DNA from: Sphingomonas sp. Y57
Lineage (GTDB): Bacteria > Pseudomonadota > Alphaproteobacteria > Sphingomonadales > Sphingomonadaceae
Direction of reading: 5' to 3'
Assembly: GCF_001015195.1 (NCBI RefSeq)
Contig: NZ_LDES01000056.1
Location: 1-64,000 of the forward strand
Length of the DNA stretch: 64,000 bases
Program-made: the position numbers and the translations under genes
Shown here: positions 8,713-16,556 of the stretch, piece by piece
Layout: each line of letters starts with the position of its first letter
How positions within the stretch are numbered: the first letter of the stretch is position 1
The notes under the pieces: model-generated
The model's database searches: none
The model's input: the letters and a program-made list of their open reading frames with translations, nothing else
Told to the model about the DNA's origin: nothing

Positions 8713-9639
8713 TTATTCGTTCGGCGCGGCCTCCTTTACAGAAGTTTCCGGCCCTTCCGCTAGAGCCGCGTTGAGGTGCGCCCCGAAAACCAGCCCCAGC
8801 CCCACCAGCCAGAAGAACAGCAGCGTCACGATCACGCCCGCCAGGCTGCCATAGGTGCGGCCATAGCCGCCGAATGCGCCGACCACGATCGGCAGCAGCA
8901 TGGTCACCGCCATCCACCAGCCTGCCGTGAAAAGAGCACCGGGCCATTTCGGACAGTCGGACATCCGATATTTGAGCGGGGTCAGCGCCACGAACAGCGC
9001 GTAGAGGGCACCGGCCAGCATCAGCAGCGGGCCGATGCGCGAGAGGTTGATCAACGGTTGCAGGTTGTCCGCGAAGGGTAGCAGCCGCCAAATGATCTGC
9101 TCGACGCCGGTCAGCACGACCTGGGCGCTGAACGCCGCCATGGCGAGGATGACCGACACGACGATGATCAGGATCGAGCCGACGCGATAGTGCCAGAAGC
9201 CCTTGCTCGGCCGCGTGCCATAGGCGCGATAGAGGATGTCGCGGATCGTCTCGATGAAGCTTCCCACCGTCCACAGCCCGACCAGGGCACCGAGCCACAG
9301 CAGCGCGCCCTTGTTGTTCGCCGCCAGCACGTCGCTGATCGGCTGGGCGACGAGTTGCCGGACGGACGGCGGCACCGTGGCGAGGAAACCATAGACCGCG
9401 TGCTGCACATCGGGCGTCCGGCCGAACAACTGCGCCAGCGCCGCCATGACGATGAAGAAGGGAAACATGGTCAGCAACGCCAGATAGGCGATGTTGCCGG
9501 CATGGATGAAGCCGTCGGCATAGACACCAAGCGCGGCACGCCGCAGGACGGTATATATACGTCCCCCGGGGCGCATCTGGTTCAAATGCTTCTCGAAGGG
9601 CCGGCGGCGGCGCGCTTCGGGGGATTCGTCCTTCACCAA
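8713..9639 (-). CDS. YihY/virulence factor BrkB family inner-membrane protein
   Basis: A protein of about 308 residues with six predicted membrane helices, matching the YihY/BrkB (once 'RNase BN') family. Recognisable parts are the N-terminal ADGFIHAGNIAYLALLTMFPF, the central GLWTVGSFIETIRDILYRAY and the C-terminal GGYGRTYGSLAGVIVTLLFFW. The function of the family is unsettled; it is not the real RNase BN. The start may be TTG at 9639 (AGGAG nine bases upstream) or the adjoining GTG at 9636. It lies between the J-domain gene and fabI in the same direction. Confidence 0.9.
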   Translation of the reverse strand: MVKDESPEARRRRPFEKHLNQMRPGGRIYTVLRRAALGVYADGFIHAGNIAYLALLTMFPFFIVMAALAQLFGRTPDVQHAVYGFLATVPPSVRQLVAQPISDVLAANNKGALLWLGALVGLWTVGSFIETIRDILYRAYGTRPSKGFWHYRVGSILIIVVSVILAMAAFSAQVVLTGVEQIIWRLLPFADNLQPLINLSRIGPLLMLAGALYALFVALTPLKYRMSDCPKWPGALFTAGWWMAVTMLLPIVVGAFGGYGRTYGSLAGVIVTLLFFWLVGLGLVFGAHLNAALAEGPETSVKEAAPNE

Positions 9640-9677
9640 AGCGCGCCGCTCCTATCGCTTCGTCGATGCCCGCCAGA

Positions 9678-10655
9678 TCAAACGCCCAGATTGGCGCGCG
9701 GGTTGCGCTGGCCCTTGCCCGGCCAGGTTTCTACAAACGCCTCGAGTTCCGCGTCGTTCGCCGGTATGTCGATCATCACGGTGACAAGCTGATCGCCGCG
9801 CGATCCGTCCTTGCGGTGGAAGCCCTTGCCCTTCAACCGCAGCGTCTTGCCCGAACTGGTGCCTTTGGGGATCGCCAGCATCACCGCGCCGTCGACGGTC
9901 GGCACCTTCACCTTGGCGCCCATCACAGCCTCGTCGATGGCGACCGGCAGATCGAGCCGGACATCGTCCTCGTCGCGGCGGAAGAAGCGATGCGGACGCA
10001 CGTCGACCGTGACGATCGCGTCACCCTTTCCTCCGGGGCCATCCTCGCCCTGCCCGGCCAGCCGCATCTGCGTGCCCGATTCGACCCCGTTGGGCAGCTT
10101 GACGTCGATCGTCTTTCCGTTCGCCAGGGTGATCCGCTGCGGCTTCAGCGCCGCGGCGTCCTCGAACGGCACCGCCAGGCGATAGGAGACGTCCGCCCCC
10201 TTCACCGGACGGCTGCCGCCCTGGGTTCCGAAGCCGCCGAAACCGCGCCGGCCCGCGCCGGGACCCGCCCCTCCGCCCCGCGAGCGGCCAAATATACCTT
10301 CGAAGATGTCGCCGAAATCCGAACCATCGCCGAACTCGAAGCTCGCGCCACCGGGACCCGCGCCCGGATGGAAGCCGCCCGCGCCGCCGCGCCCGCCAAA
10401 ACCGAACGGACCGCGCGGATTGCCCTGCTCATCGATCTCGCCACGGTCATATTGGGCGCGCTTATCGCGGTCCGACAGCAGGTCATAGGCGGCGGTCACC
10501 TCGGCGAAGCGCTCGGCAGCCTTGGGATTGTCCTGGTTGCGATCGGGATGCAGCTCCTTGGCGAGCTTGCGATAGGCCTTCTTGATCTCGGCCTCGTCGG
10601 CTCCACGCTTCACACCCAGCTTCGAATAGAGGTCCGCCATCGTCGTCGTCGTCAT
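9678..10655 (-). CDS. DnaJ C-terminal-domain co-chaperone (CbpA-like J-domain protein)
   Basis: About 325 residues. An N-terminal J-domain (about 8-70) carries the HPD motif at 36-38. A Gly/Phe-rich linker rich in GFGGRGG repeats (about 75-150) follows, then the two beta-barrel substrate-binding domains, including [17 protein letters not shown] and [15 protein letters not shown]. There is no cysteine-rich zinc region, so this is a CbpA/DjlA-like class II J-protein rather than DnaJ itself. It should stimulate the ATPase of DnaK. I prefer the ATG at 10655 (GGCAGG upstream) over 10640. It faces away from the metallopeptidase gene. Confidence 0.92.
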   Translation of the reverse strand: MTTTTMADLYSKLGVKRGADEAEIKKAYRKLAKELHPDRNQDNPKAAERFAEVTAAYDLLSDRDKRAQYDRGEIDEQGNPRGPFGFGGRGGAGGFHPGAGPGGASFEFGDGSDFGDIFEGIFGRSRGGGAGPGAGRRGFGGFGTQGGSRPVKGADVSYRLAVPFEDAAALKPQRITLANGKTIDVKLPNGVESGTQMRLAGQGEDGPGGKGDAIVTVDVRPHRFFRRDEDDVRLDLPVAIDEAVMGAKVKVPTVDGAVMLAIPKGTSSGKTLRLKGKGFHRKDGSRGDQLVTVMIDIPANDAELEAFVETWPGKGQRNPRANLGV

Positions 10656-10807
10656 CCTGCCGTCGCACCTGTTGCAAAAATGCAACATGGGAGATGTGTA
10701 TTGGCTTGCCGTTCCGCAAGTGAAAATTTGGCGGCTTCGGCGGCAACCCGTCGAAGCCGACCCGCGTTCTGGGACCTAAATCGACGAACTACAAGCGAGT
10801 TGCCGCC

Positions 10808-11926
10808 ATGGCGCCCTATCCCTGTCCCAACTGCAAGCGCCTGCTGCATTTCGAAGCGCGGGTGTGTCCGGCCTGCGGCTTCACCCTCGGCTATGATCCC
10901 GCCTCCGACGGCTTCCTCTTCCTGGGCGACGGCGCCACCACCTGGCGCGATGCGGACGGTCGGCCTCACGATGTCGTGGTATGCGCGAACAATGACGCCC
11001 ACGGCGTCTGCAACTGGCTGGTCGGTATCGGCGAAGGCACTCCCTATTGCCGCGCCTGTCGTCACAATCGGACGATTCCGGACCTTTCGGTACCATCGGT
11101 GCCGCCGCGCTGGGCGAAGATCGAGGAGGCCAAGCGGCGGATGTTCCACACATTGATCAGGCTAGGCCTGCCGCTCGAAACCAAGGCAGAAGAATGCAAT
11201 AAAATCCAGGGGCTTGCGTTCGATTTCTTGTATGACCGCTCAGCCGAGGAACAAGGCAACGCCCAAGTCACGACCGGCCATGACGGCGGCGTGGTAACGC
11301 TCAACCTGATCGAAGCCGACGATGCCGAGCGCGAGCGGATGAGGCGCGCGATGGGCGAGCCCTACCGCACGCTGCTGGGTCATTTCCGCCATGAGGTCGG
11401 CCATCATTACTGGGCGCGGCTCGTCGCCACCGACCCTGCCGAACTGGCGGCTTTCCGCGACATCTTCGGCGACGAGACGATCGATTATGCGCAGGCGCTG
11501 CAGGAGCATTACGGACCGAGCGGGGGCAAGGTCTGGACCGACGACTATGTCAGCTTCTATGCGACCGCCCATCCATGGGAGGATTTCGCCGAGACGTTCG
11601 CCCATTATCTCCACATGGTCGATACGCTGGCGACGATCGGGGGCTTCGACATGCGGATGGCGCCGTTTCCCGGCCCGGAAGGACATCCTGGCGCCGTGGT
11701 CGACTTCGATCCCTATAGCGCGACGACCGACCGGCTCGCTGCCCAGATGGTGCCCTGGAGCTTTGCTCTGAACACCGTCAACCGCAGCATGGGCCAGCCA
11801 GATCTTTATCCCTTCAACCTGTCGCCGGCGATCACCGCCAAGATCGACTATGTGAACCGCCTCGTCGCCAAAGCGGCGGGCCGGGCGGAAACCGGCACCG
11901 TTCGGGAGCATGCATGCTCGGCATGA
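10808..11926 (+). CDS. Putative zinc-binding metallopeptidase with N-terminal zinc ribbon (DUF2248 type)
   Basis: A 372-residue protein. The N-terminus is a zinc ribbon (CPNC at 6-9, CPAC at 20-23), and a second Cys cluster CRAC lies near 81-84. The main domain has the zinc-protease signature HEVGHHYW at 195-202, with a further conserved WEDFAETFAHYLHM near 257. This matches the putative zinc-binding peptidase family (DUF2248), whose substrates are unknown. It ends 13 bp inside the following AarF-family gene, so the pair is translationally coupled. Confidence 0.88.
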   Translation: MAPYPCPNCKRLLHFEARVCPACGFTLGYDPASDGFLFLGDGATTWRDADGRPHDVVVCANNDAHGVCNWLVGIGEGTPYCRACRHNRTIPDLSVPSVPPRWAKIEEAKRRMFHTLIRLGLPLETKAEECNKIQGLAFDFLYDRSAEEQGNAQVTTGHDGGVVTLNLIEADDAERERMRRAMGEPYRTLLGHFRHEVGHHYWARLVATDPAELAAFRDIFGDETIDYAQALQEHYGPSGGKVWTDDYVSFYATAHPWEDFAETFAHYLHMVDTLATIGGFDMRMAPFPGPEGHPGAVVDFDPYSATTDRLAAQMVPWSFALNTVNRSMGQPDLYPFNLSPAITAKIDYVNRLVAKAAGRAETGTVREHACSA

Positions 11927-13419
11927 TGAAGGTTGCCGCCCGCGATCGGGGGCGGCTTGGCGAGATCGCCGGAGTCATCTCGCGGTTCGGATTGCAGCTC
12001 CTGCTGAGACGGATGGGCCTGTCGCTCGGCGACGGCGGGAGCGATGGCGACGATCTTCCGCGCCGCGCCCGACGCGCAATGGAGGAACTGGGGCCGACGT
12101 TCGTCAAGCTCGGCCAGATCCTGGCGACGCGGGGCGACCTGCTGCCGCCGGCCTGGATCGCCGAGCTCGAACAGCTTCACAGCCAGGCGCCCACCCTTCC
12201 CTTCGATCGCCTCCGCCCGGCGGTCGAGGCGGCGCTCGGTGAACCGCCCGAGGCGGCCTTCGCCAGCTTCGACACCGTGCCGCTTGCCGCCGCCTCGATC
12301 GCGCAGGTCCATCGCGCCACCCTGCGCGACGGGCGGGCGGTGGCGGTCAAGATCCGCCGGCCCGACATCCGCGCACGGATGGAGGCCGACCTGCGCCTTC
12401 TCACCCATTTCGCCGGCCTGATCGAAGGCGCCAGTCCGGAGGCACGGCGCTGGGCTCCGGCCGCACTGGTCCGCCGCCTCGCCGAAGCGGTGCTCGAGGA
12501 ACTGGACTTCACCCATGAGGGCCGGAACGCCGATCGGCTGCGCGAGGATTTTTCCGATCATGCCGACGTGGTGATACCCCAGATCCACTGGGAGCTCAGT
12601 TCGGAAACCCTGCTGGTGATGGATTTCATCGCGGGGGTGCCGCCCCGCGACGCGGCGAGCCTGGTCGCGCAAGGCATCGATCCCGCGGCGATCGCCGATC
12701 TCGGCGCGGACATGGTGCTCGACATGATCCTGGTGAACGGGCGCTTCCACGCCGATCCGCATCCGGGCAACCTGCTCTGCCTGCCCGGCAACAGGATCGC
12801 CCTGCTCGATCTGGGTATGATCGGTCATGTCTCCCCTGTTCGACGGGAGGAGTTCGTCGACTTCGTCCGCGCGATCGCCGGCGGGGACGCCGCGAGCCTG
12901 GCGACCATCTTGCGACGCTGGTCGGTCGTGGATGATATTCCGATCGCCGCCTTCCGCCGGGCCGCGGACCGGCTGGTCGAGCGCCACAGCGGCACGCGCA
13001 TCGTGCTGAAGGCGATGATCGTCGATTTCTTCGCGCTGATGCGCGAGGAGCGGCTGGTGCTGCCGCCCGACCTGGTGCTGATCTTCAAGGCACTGGTGAC
13101 GATCGACGGCGTCCTGTCGGCGATCGAGCCGGACTATGACCTGTCGGCTGCGATCGCGCGCGCCGGCAACCGGATTGCGCTCGCCCGACTCGATCCCGAT
13201 CGCTGGAGCCGGACGCTGCGCGAATTGCTGTGGGAACTCGGCCGTGCCGGGGAAGACGCGCCGCGACTGCTGCGCGGCGCGATGCGCCGGCTGGGCGACG
13301 AGACCGAACCGGCGCGACAAGCCGATCCGTCCGCCGCGCTCGCCGCGGCGGGAAGCCGGATCGCAATGGCACTGTTCCTGGGTCTCGCCCTGATCGCCGG
13401 CGCAATCCTTTTCGGCTGA
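11914..13419 (+). CDS. AarF/UbiB-family (ABC1) atypical kinase
   Basis: A 501-residue member of the ABC1/UbiB family. It has the family's KLGQILATRGDLLPP motif near residues 65-78, an invariant lysine in VAVKIRRPDI and the catalytic-loop-like FHADPHPGNLL followed by LLDLGMIG. Two hydrophobic helices lie at the C-terminus. UbiB-type proteins are ATPase-like kinases that support ubiquinone synthesis at the inner membrane. No other ubi gene lies nearby, so the exact paralogue (UbiB or a UbiB-like relative) is not settled. The start overlaps the upstream peptidase gene. Confidence 0.88.
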   Translation: MLGMMKVAARDRGRLGEIAGVISRFGLQLLLRRMGLSLGDGGSDGDDLPRRARRAMEELGPTFVKLGQILATRGDLLPPAWIAELEQLHSQAPTLPFDRLRPAVEAALGEPPEAAFASFDTVPLAAASIAQVHRATLRDGRAVAVKIRRPDIRARMEADLRLLTHFAGLIEGASPEARRWAPAALVRRLAEAVLEELDFTHEGRNADRLREDFSDHADVVIPQIHWELSSETLLVMDFIAGVPPRDAASLVAQGIDPAAIADLGADMVLDMILVNGRFHADPHPGNLLCLPGNRIALLDLGMIGHVSPVRREEFVDFVRAIAGGDAASLATILRRWSVVDDIPIAAFRRAADRLVERHSGTRIVLKAMIVDFFALMREERLVLPPDLVLIFKALVTIDGVLSAIEPDYDLSAAIARAGNRIALARLDPDRWSRTLRELLWELGRAGEDAPRLLRGAMRRLGDETEPARQADPSAALAAAGSRIAMALFLGLALIAGAILFG

Positions 13420-13435
13420 GACGGCCGCCGGGCGA

Positions 13436-13615
13436 TCAGGCGAGCGCGCCGCGCATGTTGCCCGCCAGCCGGTCCTTTACCATCAACCGGAGCTTCTTGA
13501 GCCGCAGCAGGCGGATGCTGTCAGGAAACCGGCGCTTCAGCTCCCGCCGGATTTCGGTGTCCAGCCGGTGGTGGATCACGGACAGGCGATACATCATGGC
13601 ACTCATGTCAGGCAT
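13436..13615 (-). CDS. YdcH family (DUF465) small protein
   Basis: A 59-residue, strongly basic, helical protein matching DUF465/YdcH, with MYRLSVIHHRLDTEIRRE, an internal RRFPDSIRLLRLKKLRL and a KDRL motif. The start at 13615 (MPDMSAMMYR) has an AAAGGGA ribosome site a few bases upstream; longer versions begin in non-conserved sequence. The family is widespread in Proteobacteria and its function is not known. It converges on the AarF-family gene with only 16 bp between stops. Confidence 0.8.
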   Translation of the reverse strand: MPDMSAMMYRLSVIHHRLDTEIRRELKRRFPDSIRLLRLKKLRLMVKDRLAGNMRGALA

Positions 13616-13794
13616 TCCCTTTCGATGGTTGCATCGATCGGATATGCCGGCGGCGCGGTAGGAAGATCGAACCTGCACCGGCTTACCCGATGCGGTCCGA
13701 CATCACGCTTCCGCAGAAGCGCCAGAGGGGCCCGGCCCGCACTATCGAGATAGGGTGGTCCGCCGCCGGAACAAGGCCCGGAAACAAAAAGAAA

Positions 13795-15138
13795 TCAGAA
13801 GCTGGCGGTGAGGTTGAACGATCCGTAGCGGGTCCAGCGCTTGCGCGTCGCATTGGGCGCCTCCCGCAGGAAACGTCCCTTGGCGAGCAGGACACCGTCG
13901 AACTCGAAGCGTAGCCGCCGCGGCATCAGCCAGTAGCGCAGCCGTCCTTCGATCTGATGCCCGGCGAAGTCACCCGACCGGCCCGACGGATCGCGCACCC
14001 CGCTGGTTGCGAAAGCATCCTCATCGGCGGCCAGCCACATAGGCCGATAGGCGATGAAGCCATCGAGCCGGCCACTCGGCGCCGCTTCGGCGCGGACGCC
14101 CGGCGTCACGATATTGGCGCGCGCGACAGCGCCGTAGATGCCAGAGGGTGCCAGATCGGCTCGGCGCATGCCGAACAGCGTGTCGAAGCGGCCATAGTGG
14201 CCACCTGCCCGGTCGCCGCTCGCTCGGTCGAACTCTATCGACAGGCGCGGCTTCCAGGCGGTGCGGAAGCTGTAGCCGATGTCGGCATGGACGAAGCTCG
14301 CGCGCACCGCCTGCCGGCCGGCGCCGACGGCGAGCGAGCGGCTGACCGAGCCGCGCTGCCCAAGGATTTCGACCTCATAGTCCAGGCGGCCCGCCGCCGG
14401 CTCGGCGATGATCCGCCCGCCGAACGTGTCGAGCGACCGATCCCGCGTCGCGAGGCGAGGCGAATCCCGCTCGCCGAAATGGAAGAAGCTCAGCTCGAGC
14501 ATCGCCCGGCCGATCAGGGCGTCATGGCTGATCATGCCGCCCCACAGCACCGCATCAAAGCTTTCACGGTCGACCTTCGGCCGGTTGTCGCGCAGGGCCT
14601 CGGCATCGTCGGGCCGGCGCATCTGCGGTAATGTATAGACGAATGTCGCCTTGATGCCGCCGCGCGCGGTCAGGTCGGCACGCAGCCCGGTATAGCTGTT
14701 GGTGGTGTTGCGATAATCGTCGGCGGCGACGATCCGTCGCGAACCGAGGTTGAGCATCATGCGCCCCGCTGTCAGGGACAGCCGGCTTCCCGCGCCCAGC
14801 ACCCCGTCGATATCGCCCGCGATATAGGCCTGGACCGGCTCCAGTGCATTGACCTCTCCGGTCGACAGCGGCGTTCCACGATCGGCGCCATAGGCGCGGC
14901 TGTCGAACAGTTCCGCACCGAAGCGGAGCGCGCCGGTGCGATATTCCGCGTGGATGCGGGTGCGCAGGCTGAACAGCGCGTCGCGGCTGTCGAAGCCTGC
15001 CCGCGCCTGCCCGTCGATCGCCTCGTAGCGCGCCCGCACCTCGCCGCCGATGGTCAGGCCGTCGTCGGCCAGCGCCGGTGCTGCCAGCGCCAGCGCGGGG
15101 GCGGACAGGAACAGGGCGATCCGGGGCGGCGTCTTCAT
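13795..15138 (-). CDS. Alginate-export-family outer-membrane porin
   Basis: A 447-residue protein with a signal peptide of about 24 residues (ends ALA before DDG) and alternating beta-strand sequence throughout, ending in Phe (NLTASF) as outer-membrane barrels do. The segments GEVRARYEAIDGQ, RTRIHAEYRTG, EPVQAYIAGDI, GRMMLNLGSRRIVA and YRNTTNSYTGLRAD match the alginate-export (AlgE-like) barrel family common in sphingomonads. The family includes general anion or organic-acid porins, so alginate export itself is not implied. It stands alone between a DUF465 gene and a divergent small gene. Confidence 0.85.
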   Translation of the reverse strand: MKTPPRIALFLSAPALALAAPALADDGLTIGGEVRARYEAIDGQARAGFDSRDALFSLRTRIHAEYRTGALRFGAELFDSRAYGADRGTPLSTGEVNALEPVQAYIAGDIDGVLGAGSRLSLTAGRMMLNLGSRRIVAADDYRNTTNSYTGLRADLTARGGIKATFVYTLPQMRRPDDAEALRDNRPKVDRESFDAVLWGGMISHDALIGRAMLELSFFHFGERDSPRLATRDRSLDTFGGRIIAEPAAGRLDYEVEILGQRGSVSRSLAVGAGRQAVRASFVHADIGYSFRTAWKPRLSIEFDRASGDRAGGHYGRFDTLFGMRRADLAPSGIYGAVARANIVTPGVRAEAAPSGRLDGFIAYRPMWLAADEDAFATSGVRDPSGRSGDFAGHQIEGRLRYWLMPRRLRFEFDGVLLAKGRFLREAPNATRKRWTRYGSFNLTASF

Positions 15139-15251
15139 GATCGGCGGCGCTAGAGAAAAGTGGCGCCGGGCGCCAGCGGCAGCGTTGCACTTGTTAACAC
15201 CGGCTCAACTCCAAGGCTGGTAAAGGTGATCGGCAGAGGAAGGGCCGGGCC

Positions 15252-15473
15252 ATGGAAAAACAGGCGATGCAATGGGGCGTGGTCGCCGTTTTCGGAACGA
15301 TCATGCTCGGCTCGCTGCTGCTCAACCTCGGCCTGCGCTGGCACCAGCGGCAGCGCCGCCGCCGGGCGCGCGGCTTTCGCAACATGAAGTCGATGGCCCA
15401 GACGCAACGCGAACGTGCAAGGCGCCCCGACTGGCGGCAGGCGTCGCCCGGTTCCGGGCGCGGCTGGCGCTGA
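15252..15473 (+). CDS. Small single-pass membrane protein, hypothetical
   Basis: A 73-residue protein with one hydrophobic helix at about 7-27 (WGVVAVFGTIMLGSLLLNLG), followed by a very basic tail (HQRQRRRRARGF). The ATG is preceded by a GAGGAAGG purine stretch. I do not recognise a family. It lies in a divergent spacer opposite the porin gene. Confidence 0.5.
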   Translation: MEKQAMQWGVVAVFGTIMLGSLLLNLGLRWHQRQRRRRARGFRNMKSMAQTQRERARRPDWRQASPGSGRGWR

Positions 15474-15667
15474 ACGGCCTTTCGGATCGCAGCATCCCGT
15501 TCGTGTCGATCGACGTCGAGACGATCGTGCAAAAGCAGGATCGCGGGCGAGAGCCAACGTCCCTCGACTTCGGCCAACGGTCGAAACCTATCCCGAGCGC
15601 CTGCCTTGAAGGGGGCCGAGGGGCTCGGAACGAACGGTTCGATTTTGCGAAAGCTCCCGGAACAGTC

Positions 15668-16546
15668 TTACCCTACCGGCTCGACGTCGACCGCGACGTC
15701 GATCTTCTGCCCCTCCTGCCCCATGAACACGCCGTCGATCGGCGCTACGTCCGCATAGTCGCGGCCCATCGCGGTGACGATATGGTCGCTGCCCACCAGA
15801 CAGGCGTTGGTCGGGTCGAAACCAATCCAGCCCCGCTCCGCCCCGCACCAGATCACGACCCAGGCATGGGTCGCGTCGGCTCCCACCAGACGAGGCTGGC
15901 CGGGCGGCGGGATCGTGCGCAGATAGCCGGAGACATAGGCCGCCGGCACACCCACTCCGCGCAGGCCCGCGATCATGATCTGGGCGAAGTCCTGGCAGAC
16001 GCCGTGCCGTTTCTCGAAGGCATCGACAGGGCTCGTGTCCACCGTCGTGGCGCTGCCGTCATAGGTGAAGCGGTCGTGGATCCGGGTGGCTAGCGCCAGC
16101 CCGGCCTCGACCACGCCGCGATCGGGATCGAGCAGTTCGGAGCACCAGGTGGTGATTGCCGTGCTGAGCGGGATCGACGGCGACGGGTAGATGAAGTTGG
16201 CAGGGCTCTCGACGCCGATGTCGAGTGTCGCACGCGCGGCGGCGGCGACCTCGGCTACGCTCGGATCGCCGGGCAGCGGCATCGGCGCCGGCCGGTCGAC
16301 GCGGATGCGGAAGCGGCTCTCGATCTCCAGTTCACGCGCCGGCTTCTCCACCACCATCCGGGTGACGTGGCCCAGATAGCCGGTCGGGCGCGTACGGGTG
16401 ACGCGTGCGCCCGACGACAGGTGAAGCCTGAAGCTCTCCACATGCTGCCCCGCCCAGTCCACCGGTTTGAGGCGCAGGTTGCACCGCGCAAAGGCCACGG
16501 GATAGGCGTAGCGGAACACGGTGCGATGGCGAACCTGGTAGAGCAT
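15668..16546 (-). CDS. Transglutaminase-like cysteine peptidase-fold protein
   Basis: A 292-residue protein. The N-terminal 'bacterial transglutaminase-like' beta domain (about 1-110) begins LYQVRHRTVFRYAYPV. The catalytic core follows with Cys184 in GVCQDFAQ, His227 in THAWVVIW and Asp244 in GFDPTN. It is the last gene of a three-gene operon, 10 bp after the ATP-grasp/alpha-E gene. In this widely conserved cluster the transglutaminase fold is thought to act as a peptidase or amide-transferring partner of the ligase; that role is inferred. Confidence 0.9.
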   Translation of the reverse strand: MLYQVRHRTVFRYAYPVAFARCNLRLKPVDWAGQHVESFRLHLSSGARVTRTRPTGYLGHVTRMVVEKPARELEIESRFRIRVDRPAPMPLPGDPSVAEVAAAARATLDIGVESPANFIYPSPSIPLSTAITTWCSELLDPDRGVVEAGLALATRIHDRFTYDGSATTVDTSPVDAFEKRHGVCQDFAQIMIAGLRGVGVPAAYVSGYLRTIPPPGQPRLVGADATHAWVVIWCGAERGWIGFDPTNACLVGSDHIVTAMGRDYADVAPIDGVFMGQEGQKIDVAVDVEPVG

Positions 16547-16556
16547 CGGTCGTCGC

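Noticed and set aside
6690-8774. Open frame of 694 codons on the plus strand
   Set aside because: It crosses aroC, the REP element and fabI in antisense; no real protein would span these.
11848-13320. Minus-strand frame of 490 codons
   Set aside because: Antisense to the AarF-family gene; low-complexity Arg/Gln/Asp composition.
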